A stretch of 64,000 bases of DNA from Spirochaetae bacterium HGW-Spirochaetae-1 (GTDB lineage: Bacteria; Spirochaetota; UBA4802; UBA5550). Shown here piece after piece: positions 24,804 to 34,244 of this stretch. Numbering within the stretch: the first letter of the stretch is position 1; each line of letters begins with the position of its first letter. The notes beneath the pieces were generated by a model that worked only from the letters and a program-made list of their open reading frames with translations, was not told where the DNA came from and ran no database searches. The stretch covers positions 188,392 to 252,391 of the forward strand of contig PGXY01000002.1 in NCBI GenBank assembly GCA_002839375.1. Direction: 5' to 3'. The position numbers and the translations under genes are program-made.

Positions 24804-25679
24804 TCACTCCAGTTCCGTTTTAAATGTCTTTGCGGTGGTGCGCATATTTGCAATCCAGTCGCCCTCGAGAGGATCGAGATGGACCACCTTTCCATGTATG
24901 TCGCCGGCCAGGGACCTGGCGTAATCCAGGGGCTCCTGTTTCTGGACGAATATCACCCTGATTTTTTCCCGGCGTGCCATGTCCACGATGTCTTTTATAT
25001 GCGTAGGGTCAGGTTCTTTACCCTCGATTTCCATGGGGATCTGGGTAAGCCCGTAATCCCGGGCGAAATAGGACCAGACGGGATGATAGACCAGGAATTT
25101 TTTTTCTTTTACCTGTTTCAGTTCGCCTTTGATATAGATATCAAGTGCATCAATATCGCTCATGAAGGCCTGAAAGTTATTTCTGTAGAGAGTCGAACCG
25201 GCCGGGTCTATGGCGATAAATCCTGCCAGGATATTTTTAGCCATTATTCTCACTGCCGCCGGTGAAAGCCATATATGGGGATCGATGCCGCTGTCATGGC
25301 CATACCCGGTGTGGTCGTGATGATGGGCGCTGATGAGGTTTACTCCCTCGGAGGAATCGATAATCATCATACCGCTTCCCGTCGATGTCATGCTTCTCAG
25401 GAATGCATCCTCAAGAGGGAAGAGGCCTGTTTTGAAAAAGGCCCTGGACCTGCTCATTTCGATCATTTGCTGTGATGTCGGCTCGTAGGTGTGGGGGCTC
25501 TGACCCGGCGGTATAAGCACGTTGACCTTGAAGCCCGGTCCGCCGATACGCTGGACAAAATACTGAAGAGGAATAATGGAGACGGAAACGATATTCCCCT
25601 GTTCCTCCATTTTTTTACAGCCCTGGGCCGCTATAACCAGGACTGCAATGATAAGAATAATAAAGGTGGTTTTTTTCAT
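24804..25679 (-). CDS. znuA: Zinc-binding lipoprotein of the ABC transporter
   Basis: The protein has 291 residues counted from the ATG that gives a clean lipoprotein signal (VLVIAAQGC). This cluster A-I solute-binding protein keeps the metal His ligands in GQSPHTYEP, DPHIWLSP and VYHPVWSYFA, plus the late Asp in LDPLEGDW. A His-rich loop (SAHHHDHTGYGHDSG) between the first and second His favours zinc over manganese. It is the first gene of znuA-znuC-znuB-capA. An upstream ATG at 25736 would extend it by 19 residues but spoil the signal peptide. Confidence 0.88.
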   Translation of the reverse strand: MKKTTFIILIIAVLVIAAQGCKKMEEQGNIVSVSIIPLQYFVQRIGGPGFKVNVLIPPGQSPHTYEPTSQQMIEMSRSRAFFKTGLFPLEDAFLRSMTSTGSGMMIIDSSEGVNLISAHHHDHTGYGHDSGIDPHIWLSPAAVRIMAKNILAGFIAIDPAGSTLYRNNFQAFMSDIDALDIYIKGELKQVKEKKFLVYHPVWSYFARDYGLTQIPMEIEGKEPDPTHIKDIVDMARREKIRVIFVQKQEPLDYARSLAGDIHGKVVHLDPLEGDWIANMRTTAKTFKTELE

Positions 25680-25792
25680 GGATTTGGTTCCTGAACGAAT
25701 GAATGCCACGGCAGATTCCCCTCCCGGGGCATTCATCTGTGGATTGCCGCATAATATTGTATCCGACAGGTTGTATAGTCGAAAATGTCAGG

Positions 25793-26299
25793 CTATTCCG
25801 GTACTACTGCGAAAGTTACACGCCGCTGTCCAGCCGATTTGGGATCAATGCCTGCTTTCAGTTCCGATGAGCCCACACCTTTATAAGTCAGTTTCGGTGA
25901 GGATATGCCCTGTCGTCTCAGGGACTCCTGAACCGCCTTTGCCCGGTCAGTGGATATTTTGATGTTTCCCGGTTTGTCCCCTTCAGGATCTTCCGGTCCG
26001 CGGGCGTCGGTATGTCCTTTCACCTGGAGCACATATCCCTCGGGCAATTCGCTGATGATTTTTTTCACAACAGGGGCGCTCATTTTAGCCCACTTGTCCC
26101 ATTTTTGAGCGGGAACCTCTGTTCCTTTGTACTGAAAGCCTTCCACGGGTATTTTTTCCAGTTGTTTGTTGGAGGCCTTGACCCACAGGGAGTGATCGAC
26201 CGATGTGGTCTGCACAACGGGTTCCTTTTTTTCCGTTGATTTGCAGGAAATACCGAAAACGAGAGAGAGAACAGCCATTGATACGATGATTTTGTTCAT
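25793..26299 (-). CDS. OmpA-family lipoprotein
   Basis: The protein has 168 residues. The lipoprotein signal ends FGISC. The C-terminal half is an OmpA-like peptidoglycan-binding domain: VLQVKGHTDARGPEDP, STDRAKAVQESLRRQGIS, YKGVGSSEL, QRRVTFAVV. It would tether the outer membrane to peptidoglycan (Pal-like). It lies 113 bases upstream of znuA on the same strand and may or may not share the transcript. Confidence 0.87.
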   Translation of the reverse strand: MNKIIVSMAVLSLVFGISCKSTEKKEPVVQTTSVDHSLWVKASNKQLEKIPVEGFQYKGTEVPAQKWDKWAKMSAPVVKKIISELPEGYVLQVKGHTDARGPEDPEGDKPGNIKISTDRAKAVQESLRRQGISSPKLTYKGVGSSELKAGIDPKSAGQRRVTFAVVPE

Positions 26300-26326
26300 G
26301 TTTTGCTCCTTTATTTAGGTTTATTC

Positions 26327-26346
26327 ACATTATAATAATATAATGT
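26327..26346 (-). promoter_or_regulatory. Dyad ACATTATA-N4-TATAATGT upstream of the OmpA-type gene
   Basis: Perfect 8-bp arms around ATAA, 28 bases before the start codon of the OmpA-like gene. On the minus strand it contains TATAAT, so it may be a promoter -10 region, an overlapping operator, or both. Confidence 0.4.
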
Positions 26347-26358
26347 ATATGAAAACGT

Positions 26359-27558
26359 CTACAATGTAAAGAGTTTTCTTAAAGCCGGCAGGGCCACGAA
26401 GGTTCCGATTGATGATCCTATCGACGAAAGAATGAACACCAGGAATATTTTCGTGATCCGGTTGGTCCACCAGTTCCGAAATCGAAGGGTTTTTTCCTGT
26501 ATCTCCTCAAAATCCCGGACACGGGGTTTCACGAGAAAAGTCTGTACAATGGCCGTAACGAAACCGGCACCGATGGTGGGATTGAGGCTGGTTATGGGGG
26601 CGGCGATGAATCCAGCCAGCATGGTCAGTGGATGGGCAAAGGCCAGGAGACATCCCAGGGCAGTCAGGGTTCCGTTGACCGCAATCCAGTAGATTATCAC
26701 ATCCTGGGCCACATCCTTTCTCCCGCTCATGAATCCCCAGGCGATCAGGGCGATAAAAATGAAGGGAATTATCCAGGGGATTATTTTCCCTGCCGATGAC
26801 GGGGGCGGGATGATGTTGAGTTCAAACTTTTTCTCTTCACCGATCCGGTTTTCGAATTCCTTGAGCATGCCGGGAACATGGCCGGCTCCTACCACAGCCA
26901 CGGTAACAGTGCCGAGATTCGCCTGTATTTCCGCAGTCAGGTACTGGTCTCTTTCATCGATGAGGACCTTTTTGGCCGTGGGCAGCTCGTCCTCGAAGGT
27001 CCTGACAATGTTTATGATGGCATCCTGGGTCTTCAGCTCTTCAATGTCTATATCATCAAAGTCCGAGTCGTCGGCCGTAAACAGGCTGGCGAGAAACCTG
27101 ATTTTATGCCAGAAAGGAGTCATCCGGTAGGCTCTTTTCAGGGTTGTGCCGATATTCCGGTCTGCCAGGATGAGACGGGTGCCGGTTATTTCAGCCATTT
27201 CAATGGCCTTCTTGAATTCCATGCCCGGTTTGCTGCCGGTTTTTTCCGAGATTTTTCTCTGATATGAAGCCATTATAAACTGACCGATGAAAAAAAAGAG
27301 CTGCTTCTTCCTGATGATCTCAATTATATCCAGATCTTCGTAGAGCTTTTTCTTTGTCATGGCCTTATGGCGTTGTTCATCCAGCTCAACACATATGGTA
27401 TCGGGTTGTACTTTCCGTATAGTTTCTTCTACAAGATCAATCGATGATGAGGAGACATGGGCAGTTCCTATAAGATACAGCTTTTTACCATCGGGAAAAG
27501 TGAGAAGGTTTACATTCTGTTTTTCTTCTGTAATGACGGGCTTCAGGTACATATTCAT
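26359..27558 (-). CDS. TraB/PrgY family membrane protein
   Basis: The protein has 399 residues from the ATG at 27558; a TTG at 27624 in the same frame would add 22. The TraB domain opens with KLYLIGTAHVSSSSID and contains TICVELDEQRH, IMASYQRKISEK, TRLILADRNIGTTL and VAVVGAGHVPGM. About four membrane helices close the protein (IIPWIIPFIFIALIAWGFM, LTALGCLLAFAHPLTML, TIGAGFVTAIVQTFLV, IFLVFILSSIGSSIG). The family includes the enterococcal pheromone-shutdown protein PrgY and is thought to be protease-like; its role in this organism is unknown. Confidence 0.85.
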   Translation of the reverse strand: MNMYLKPVITEEKQNVNLLTFPDGKKLYLIGTAHVSSSSIDLVEETIRKVQPDTICVELDEQRHKAMTKKKLYEDLDIIEIIRKKQLFFFIGQFIMASYQRKISEKTGSKPGMEFKKAIEMAEITGTRLILADRNIGTTLKRAYRMTPFWHKIRFLASLFTADDSDFDDIDIEELKTQDAIINIVRTFEDELPTAKKVLIDERDQYLTAEIQANLGTVTVAVVGAGHVPGMLKEFENRIGEEKKFELNIIPPPSSAGKIIPWIIPFIFIALIAWGFMSGRKDVAQDVIIYWIAVNGTLTALGCLLAFAHPLTMLAGFIAAPITSLNPTIGAGFVTAIVQTFLVKPRVRDFEEIQEKTLRFRNWWTNRITKIFLVFILSSIGSSIGTFVALPALRKLFTL

Positions 27559-27686
27559 CAGGCGGTTCCATTCCTTGTAATGACGTGAATTATGGACAAT
27601 ATGAGTGGTTTCGGTTTTTGGCAAGTCAAATTTTATTAATCAGGCAGCGATGGAGTGAATTTTCAGGTCCGTGGTGAGGCGGAAAA

Positions 27687-29900
27687 TCACCTTGGCAGTT
27701 CGCTGAAGTATTTAATAAGCATGACCTGGTTCCCCTTTTCATTATACTGAACCCGGTCAAAGGCATTCATGGTCATGGCAATTCCACGCCCATGAGAGAG
27801 CATTTCTTCATTAGCGGTGTTTATAGCGTTCTTGAGGAAATGGTTGTGATCGAAACCCGCTCCGTCATCGGTAATGATATAGACAACACGATGGGTGTCG
27901 ACTGAATATTCTATGGCGATTTTTTTTCCCGTTGCTTCGGGGGCAAGCTGTCTTCTTGCTATGAATTCGAAATAATGGTCCTCGTTCATGGCCTTTGATT
28001 TTTCCTCGAAGGTTATGCCCAGGTTGCCGTGCTCGATGGCGTTGATGATTATCTCCCGGAGGGCGAGGCGGAGATAATTGACGTCCCGGGTAGGCACGTA
28101 CTTCTTCAGATTCCTGGTGAGCCGGTGTGTAATATCCTCGGCCGTGATAAGGAGATTCCCGATGACATATTTCTGGCGTTCTGCGTCAAAGTATTTTAAC
28201 AGGGAATCGTCCAGTATCCGGGAGGCTTTGCCCAGTATCTCATTTTTGCCCTCAATGTCCAGGAACTCGAGGCGGACCTGCATCTCCTTTGGTTCTGAGA
28301 TGATGGGCGAGATGAAATGTGTCCTGAACTGGATCGGCTTTTTTGTGCGGGAGAATTCATCGAGCTTCTCCAGAACCAGCTGCTTCGTCACGTAATGCTC
28401 GGCCTGGTCGCTGTATATGAGGTCAAGGAAATTGCGCGAGGAAACCGTGCCCGGATCTATCTTGAACTCCGTGAGGATGGCCCTGTTGGAAGTAATGAAA
28501 TTCCAGTTCTCATCCAGGGAAAAAACTATGTCGCTGGTGCCTTCAACGAGAAGCCGGTACTTACTCTCGGAAACGCTGAGAAGGCGGTGTGCCTCCTCGA
28601 TTTCATCCCTGGATCTCATGATGTCCTCCATGTTCCGCTGCTGGGAGGTTATGAGTTCCTGCTGGGCTTCATCCTTTTCTTTCTTCATTATATTGATTCT
28701 GTCGGCCAGCGCAAGAGACAGAAGTACCATCTCAAATCCTGAACCGATCTGCAGGCCGTGTTCCGTCAGAAAATTATGGGGGATCATGCCCATGACTCGC
28801 AGGGTTGAGAGAATGATTCCCACGAGGAAGGTGGACCAGGCGATGAGGTAGAAACGCGCCGACCGGTTGCCTTTTTTGAGAATGATCACAGCCGTGGGAA
28901 TGGCGATGAGGATGCAGGCCAGGGGAAGAATTTGTCCTGCAACTATGGTGATGGAATAGCTTATTGCCAGGGCAAGAACAGCCAGGATGCCGCTGAGTCC
29001 CATGAGAATTTTCAGCAGCTTGTCGGCCACGGGCGTGTAATATGCCGTATCAAGAAAGTGCATGGTGAAGAAGGTGGCCATGACGATGCTCATCCCTATA
29101 AAGAAAGGATTGGCATGTATGGCCCACCAGGGGAATTCCGGCCACAGGTATTGAACGGCAAGTCCGTTCATGGCCATCTGGAACATGCCGAAGAAGAAAA
29201 TGTACAGCACGTAATAGAGATAGTTTCTGTCCCTGGTGGAGAAGAATATGAACAGGTTGTATAATATCATGATCAAAATAATACCGTAGTAGATGCCAAA
29301 GGCGAACTGCTCCCTCTGTGTCTTTTTCATGAAGGATGGGGGTGTCCACAGGGTCATGGGAAATATCATCCCGTCGGCTGTTTTAAAGCGCAGGTAAAGG
29401 GTTCGGCCGGTGTCGGCGGGCATGTGGATGGAGAAAACGAAATTGCGGTGTTTGATATCTCTCCGGGTAAAAGGAAAGTCGCGCCCCGTTGTTTCCTTTT
29501 TCAGGAGCTCGAACCCCGTTTTTTTGCCCTTTTCGAGGATATAAAATTCAACGTTATCCAGGAGGGGAAATCCCACCTCCAGGAGCATTTCCCGAGCCGT
29601 GTCGGTATTGTTCGCTATGGATATGCGGGCCCAGTAAACTGATTTGGTGAAACCATAATTGGGGATTGTCCCCGGTGATGGAACAAACAGGGGGGCATGC
29701 GCTTCATCTGCTGCTTCAGTAATGGACAGGGTTCCATCAGGATCTTCCAGGGTTTCGCAGTCTTTTCCCAGGTCAAGCTTTTCCATTGTCGGTGATATGT
29801 TTACGATCCCGAGAGAAAATAAGGGCATGGGAAGCACCAGGCAGAGGAGCATTGCCGCAAGGGCTGTTTTTGGATTGGATAAAATTTTTTGTACGGTCAT
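27687..29900 (-). CDS. 7TM-DISM receptor with PAS-like and anti-sigma-type ATPase domains
   Basis: The protein has 737 residues. The order is a signal peptide (to about residue 30), a periplasmic 7TMR-DISMED2 sensor (30-185), seven helices of 7TMR-DISM_7TM (200-400), a coiled coil (400-450), a PAS-like domain (SESKYRLLVEGTSDIVFSLD, then ENWNFITSNRAI), and a HATPase with REIIINAIEHGN (N box), TDDGAGFDHN (G1) and SHGRGIAMT (G2). No HisKA dimerisation helix with a phosphoacceptor His is visible. The ATPase resembles RsbW-type serine kinases, so it could act on an anti-anti-sigma factor. No such partner is adjacent. Confidence 0.85.
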   Translation of the reverse strand: MTVQKILSNPKTALAAMLLCLVLPMPLFSLGIVNISPTMEKLDLGKDCETLEDPDGTLSITEAADEAHAPLFVPSPGTIPNYGFTKSVYWARISIANNTDTAREMLLEVGFPLLDNVEFYILEKGKKTGFELLKKETTGRDFPFTRRDIKHRNFVFSIHMPADTGRTLYLRFKTADGMIFPMTLWTPPSFMKKTQREQFAFGIYYGIILIMILYNLFIFFSTRDRNYLYYVLYIFFFGMFQMAMNGLAVQYLWPEFPWWAIHANPFFIGMSIVMATFFTMHFLDTAYYTPVADKLLKILMGLSGILAVLALAISYSITIVAGQILPLACILIAIPTAVIILKKGNRSARFYLIAWSTFLVGIILSTLRVMGMIPHNFLTEHGLQIGSGFEMVLLSLALADRINIMKKEKDEAQQELITSQQRNMEDIMRSRDEIEEAHRLLSVSESKYRLLVEGTSDIVFSLDENWNFITSNRAILTEFKIDPGTVSSRNFLDLIYSDQAEHYVTKQLVLEKLDEFSRTKKPIQFRTHFISPIISEPKEMQVRLEFLDIEGKNEILGKASRILDDSLLKYFDAERQKYVIGNLLITAEDITHRLTRNLKKYVPTRDVNYLRLALREIIINAIEHGNLGITFEEKSKAMNEDHYFEFIARRQLAPEATGKKIAIEYSVDTHRVVYIITDDGAGFDHNHFLKNAINTANEEMLSHGRGIAMTMNAFDRVQYNEKGNQVMLIKYFSELPR

Positions 29901-30238
29901 GGACTAGTACTGATTGTATATCTAATAATGTCATCAAGAAACAAGCAGTTTTAGCAATTAATACAGACATGGACGGGGAACTCAAGCAATTTTAATGGAA
30001 AATCGAATTTAATGAGCCGGGGAAGCGCAATAGAAATGAAATATTATTCATTTTAATAACATTTGATGAAAAAAAGGTATAATTCTAAATCGTTTTAATC
30101 GTAAATTAATACAGAAAGGGAAAAAGGAGATTCTGCCATATGTTAATAATAATGAAGATGATACTGCCGCTGCTGATTGTTTACATCCTCGATTTATCAG
30201 GCACCGACCACAGCATGGAAAAAAGGTAACGATACAGC
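29901..30238. other. 338-base divergent intergenic region
   Basis: An AT-rich region between the minus-strand receptor and forward dprA. The only candidate is a 29-codon frame at 30140-30229. Nothing else is seen. Confidence 0.5.
30140..30229 (+). CDS. Possible 29-residue hydrophobic peptide upstream of dprA
   Basis: ATG at 30140 with AAGGAGA nine bases upstream opens a frame MLIIMKMILPLLIVYILDLS followed by GTDHSMEKR. It ends nine bases before the dprA start. It may be a leader peptide, a small membrane peptide, or chance. The good ribosome site is the only support. Confidence 0.3.
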   Translation: MLIIMKMILPLLIVYILDLSGTDHSMEKR

Positions 30239-31393
30239 ATGTATAATTCCCATCTTCTCTATTCCGTGGCATTGTCCGTTCTCTCTTCTCCTGCCGGTAC
30301 AGGTCTTTATGACCTCATGGAGCGGTCTGTCACACCGGAATTCCTTTACAAAAGCCTCACGGAAAACAGCAGGGCAGTCACGCAGCCTTTTGTGGCGGTA
30401 CGGTATTCTCCCGATCCCCTTATGGCGGCCCGGGAAATTCTCGCGGAGGCCGAAAAGGGACAAATCGGCGTTACGGGATACTGGGGCAGTGACTATCCGC
30501 CTCTCCTCCGTGAGATATCCCATCCGCCTGTGGTGCTGTATCATCATGGTGCCCTGGACCTGGAGCCTGCCATAGCAGTAGTGGGAACTCGTAAACCCGA
30601 TCATGCATCGCTGAAAGTAACTGAAAGGATTGTATCGGACCTGGTGTCCTGGGGCTTTTCCATCGTGAGCGGTATGGCCCTGGGCATAGACCGGGCCGCC
30701 CATACGAGCGCCCTCTCGGGAAAGGGAAGGACCGCGGGGATTCTGGCCAACGGCATTGATATTCTCTATCCCCTGGGGAACCGTGATCTCTACGACAGAA
30801 TACGGAGTACCGCTGGATCGGTGCTGGTTTCCGAGTATCCCCCGGGAATTCATGCCGGAAAATGGACCTTTGTCCGGCGGAACCGCATAATAAGCGGCCT
30901 GTGCCCGGCTACGGTTGTAATCCAGGCCGGTGAACGGAGCGGTGCTCTCATAACGGCACGTTATGCGACTGAGCAGAACCGCGAAGTCTTCGCATGTTCG
31001 GGACACAGCTTTGATGAATCATACGGCGGGTGTCACCGGCTCATTCGGAACGGGGCTCACCTTCTCGCAAAAACCGCCGACATTCTCGTGGAGCTGCCTC
31101 CCCGTACGGAGGCGAAGGGCAAGGAAGAAAAAGCAGGCAGGGGGGATATTTCCGAGCCTGAACCGTCCCTTCCTCTTACCGGGACCGATTGCGGGGAAGG
31201 GGCATATCCTCCCGATTCACCTCCTTACCGGATACTGAAATACCTGGGAAATGCCGAAGTTGATATTGATACGGTGATCCGGAATATTGGTCTGACCACG
31301 GAAAGCATCCATGAATCCCTGGTACTCCTTGAACTGGAGGGCAGGGTAAGCCGGAAGGGAAATGTCGTTTCCAGATCAGGGGGCGGGAAATAA
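30239..31393 (+). CDS. dprA: DNA-processing protein DprA
   Basis: The protein has 384 residues. The Rossmann-like DprA core is clear: AVVGTRKPDHASL, GFSIVSGMALGIDRAAHTSA, TAGILANGIDILYP, SEYPPGIHAGKWTFVRRNRI, SGLCPATVVIQAGERSGALI and HRLIRNGAHL. A C-terminal winged-helix-type segment (YRILKYLGNAEVDIDTVIRN) follows a low-complexity linker near residues 285-320. DprA loads RecA on incoming single-stranded DNA during transformation. It heads a forward run with topA and a Xer recombinase. Confidence 0.92.
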   Translation: MYNSHLLYSVALSVLSSPAGTGLYDLMERSVTPEFLYKSLTENSRAVTQPFVAVRYSPDPLMAAREILAEAEKGQIGVTGYWGSDYPPLLREISHPPVVLYHHGALDLEPAIAVVGTRKPDHASLKVTERIVSDLVSWGFSIVSGMALGIDRAAHTSALSGKGRTAGILANGIDILYPLGNRDLYDRIRSTAGSVLVSEYPPGIHAGKWTFVRRNRIISGLCPATVVIQAGERSGALITARYATEQNREVFACSGHSFDESYGGCHRLIRNGAHLLAKTADILVELPPRTEAKGKEEKAGRGDISEPEPSLPLTGTDCGEGAYPPDSPPYRILKYLGNAEVDIDTVIRNIGLTTESIHESLVLLELEGRVSRKGNVVSRSGGGK

Positions 31394-31438
31394 TACCATA
31401 TCATTGATGTATTGACTGTATTTAATAAGGAAGAAACC

Positions 31439-32053
31439 ATGAAAGTTAAGTATCTTTTTGTTGCCATCATCTCACTATTGATGATTATATCCATAAGCCA
31501 GATATTCTCTATTTACCCTTACGCCGAGGATATTCTGCCGTCGTATAAATCGGGATATTTCCGTGAACTGGACAGGAAGTGCGCTGTTATCAGGGACTCT
31601 TTTATCAGCATTAAAAGCATGAGCAAGCCCGTATACGGCTGGATTTTTCTCGATGATATCAAAACTGCCCACGCCATATCGGTCAATATCTATGACAGGG
31701 CTGGATTTCATATTCCCTTACCGGGGGAAAAATCTCCGGTGCCCGGCAATGATATCGTAAAGTTTTTGTCGGAAAATGGTTCAGATCTGTCTTCGCGCAT
31801 TCATGATGGGAAATATTATACAATTATGGCAGTCAAGTTTGAAAAAAAATGTTATTATTGTCATGATCATGGCAAAAACACGGAAATTGCCGGTGTGATG
31901 ACTTTTGAGCAGGATTTTGATGCCCATATCTATTATTCCCTTGAGAGGATTATCATCTTTCTTGTTATTTCCATTATTTTAGCCGGCGTGCTCTTCCTGC
32001 TTGTCCGATGGGAGCCGGTTCGGAATATAAAAGAAATGTTTGACAAATCCTGA
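31439..32053 (+). CDS. Membrane protein with one c-type heme motif (sensor-like)
   Basis: The protein has 204 residues: an N-terminal helix (YLFVAIISLLMIISISQIF), a periplasmic region of about 140 residues with KKCYYCHDHGK (one CxxCH), and a C-terminal helix (IIIFLVISIILAGVLFLLV) ending RNIKEMFDKS. The layout resembles Tll0287/DUF3365-like heme sensor domains, but the cytoplasmic tail carries no output domain. AAGGAAG upstream of 31439 supports that start. It lies between dprA and topA on the same strand, an unexpected place for a heme protein. Confidence 0.6.
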   Translation: MKVKYLFVAIISLLMIISISQIFSIYPYAEDILPSYKSGYFRELDRKCAVIRDSFISIKSMSKPVYGWIFLDDIKTAHAISVNIYDRAGFHIPLPGEKSPVPGNDIVKFLSENGSDLSSRIHDGKYYTIMAVKFEKKCYYCHDHGKNTEIAGVMTFEQDFDAHIYYSLERIIIFLVISIILAGVLFLLVRWEPVRNIKEMFDKS

Positions 32054-32124
32054 CAATTTGTAGTGCTGACGTGAACCCCATGCTGAATGGGGAAGAAGAA
32101 ACCTGCAAAACAGGACTTTTAATT

Positions 32125-34236
32125 ATGAAAAACAAACCGAGTACGCTGGTGATTGTGGAATCACCCTCGAAAGCGAAAACGATCAATAAATACCTGGGAA
32201 AGGATTACATAATCCTGTCCTCGGTGGGCCATATCATTGACCTTCCCAAATCCCGTCTTGCCATTGATGTGGATAACAATTTCAAACCTGAATATATCAC
32301 TATTCGCGGTAAGGCCAAGATACTGAATGAGTTGAAGAAACAGGCCTCCAATGTATCGCTGGTCCTTCTGGCCACTGACCCTGACCGCGAAGGCGAGGCC
32401 ATATCCTGGCATCTCTCCAATGCTCTTTCACCGAAAAATAGCAATATCAAGAGAATCGAGTTCAATGAGATAACCGAGAGCGCAATAAAGGAAGCTATCA
32501 AGCATCCCCGTGAAATTGATATAGACATGGTGAATGCCCAGCAGACAAGAAGGATACTGGACCGCATTGTGGGATATAATATAAGCCCCGTGCTCTGGAA
32601 AAAGGTCAAGCGGGGCCTTTCTGCTGGAAGGGTCCAGTCCGTGGCGCTCAAGGTCATTTGTGACCGTGAAAGTGAAATCGACGGTTTCATCCCCACCGAA
32701 TACTGGACACTGGATATTTCCTGTAAATTTAAAAATAAAAAATTCCTCGCATCGCTTTTTGGCTATCAGGACGAAAAATTTGAAGCGAAAAACAACGATG
32801 AGATGGATAGCGTTCTGGAAAAAATCCGTGGCCGCGAACTGACCGTAAAGGACCGGAAGGTAAAGGAAAGGAGAAGAAAACCGCAGGCCCCCTATATAAC
32901 GTCGAAGCTGCAGCAGGACGCCGCCAACAGGCTCGGTTTCACCTCACAGAAGACCATGATGATAGCCCAGCAGCTCTACCAGGGCGTGGAAGTAACCGGA
33001 GAAGGCCCCCTGGGTCTTATCACCTACATGAGAACTGATTCCACCAGGATATCGGAAATCGCCCTGAAGGCCGTGCGGGAATACATCGAAAATAATTTTG
33101 AGGAGGGATCGCTTCCCCCGTCTCCCAATTATTATAAAAACAAGAAGGGAGCCCAGGATGCCCACGAGGCCATACGTCCCACCGATTTAAACCGAACGCC
33201 CCAGTCACTGAAAAACGACCTGAGCAAAGATCAGTATAAACTGTATGACCTCATATGGAAGCGCTTTGTTGCTTCACAGATGACTCCAGAGGTTTCAGAG
33301 GTCACCACCGTTATTCTTGAAGCCGACAAATATCTCTTCAGGGCCACGGGGAGCACTATTCTCTTCCGGGGCTTCTCAATCGTCGAGAAGGATGATAAAA
33401 GCGAAAAAAACCAGCTCCCGGAACTGAATCCCGGCGACAGGGTGGAAATACTTGAGTACCTGCCGGAACAGCATTTTACAACACCGCCCCCGCGTTTTAA
33501 TGACGCGTCGCTGGTGAAATTTCTCGAAGAATCAGGTGTAGGACGTCCCTCGACGTATGCCCCGACCATCGACACTCTGCTGAAAAGATACTATGTTACA
33601 CGTTCGGGACGACAGCTTGTACCCACGGTCCTTGGCAAGCTGGTGAACAATATCATGAGTGAACACTTCCCGGAATTTGTCGCCGTTGATTTTACCGCCA
33701 GTCTGGAGGAAAAACTGGACCTTATCGAAGAATCGAAGGCAAGCTGGGTTCAAATGCTGAGCGAATTTTACCAGCCCTTTATAGAGACAGTCAATCAGGC
33801 TGATATCAATATTGTTGATATGAAGGGCATCCTCAATGAAGAGACGGACATGGTTTGTGAATTGTGCGGCAGCAAAATGATGAAAAAGCTCGGTAAGTTC
33901 GGATTCTTTCTTGCCTGCTCCGGCTTTCCCCAATGCAGAAATGCCAAACCTCTGCCCCTGGGCAAGTGCCCGCACTGCGGTGACGGAGATGTGGTAAAAC
34001 GATCATCGAAAAAGGGAAAAGGGGCCTTTTATTCATGCACCAGGTATCCCGAATGTGAATTTTTGACAAGGGAAAGTCCTTCTGAACATAAATGTCCCCA
34101 GTGCGGCAGCCTTCTCTTCGAAAAAAGGCTGAAAGGTAAGGGTGAGGAACTCCATTGTCTCAACAAGACCTGCCATTACCGGGTTGAACTTCTCGATGAA
34201 GAGGTTACAAGAAATAATACAAATACTACGGACTAA
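32125..34236 (+). CDS. topA: DNA topoisomerase I
   Basis: The protein has 703 residues. The Toprim domain runs from TLVIVESPSKAKTINKYLG to ATDPDREGEAISWHL. The catalytic Tyr lies in GLITYMRTDSTRIS. RIVGYNISPVLW and GLSAGRVQSVAL are typical. Three C-terminal four-cysteine zinc modules start at about residue 575 (CELCGSKM, CPHCGDGD, CPQCGSLL). It relaxes negative supercoils. AGGA before the ATG at 32125 favours it over a GTG at 32071. The Xer gene follows after eight bases. Confidence 0.95.
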   Translation: MKNKPSTLVIVESPSKAKTINKYLGKDYIILSSVGHIIDLPKSRLAIDVDNNFKPEYITIRGKAKILNELKKQASNVSLVLLATDPDREGEAISWHLSNALSPKNSNIKRIEFNEITESAIKEAIKHPREIDIDMVNAQQTRRILDRIVGYNISPVLWKKVKRGLSAGRVQSVALKVICDRESEIDGFIPTEYWTLDISCKFKNKKFLASLFGYQDEKFEAKNNDEMDSVLEKIRGRELTVKDRKVKERRRKPQAPYITSKLQQDAANRLGFTSQKTMMIAQQLYQGVEVTGEGPLGLITYMRTDSTRISEIALKAVREYIENNFEEGSLPPSPNYYKNKKGAQDAHEAIRPTDLNRTPQSLKNDLSKDQYKLYDLIWKRFVASQMTPEVSEVTTVILEADKYLFRATGSTILFRGFSIVEKDDKSEKNQLPELNPGDRVEILEYLPEQHFTTPPPRFNDASLVKFLEESGVGRPSTYAPTIDTLLKRYYVTRSGRQLVPTVLGKLVNNIMSEHFPEFVAVDFTASLEEKLDLIEESKASWVQMLSEFYQPFIETVNQADINIVDMKGILNEETDMVCELCGSKMMKKLGKFGFFLACSGFPQCRNAKPLPLGKCPHCGDGDVVKRSSKKGKGAFYSCTRYPECEFLTRESPSEHKCPQCGSLLFEKRLKGKGEELHCLNKTCHYRVELLDEEVTRNNTNTTD

Positions 34237-34244
34237 GAGTTCTT

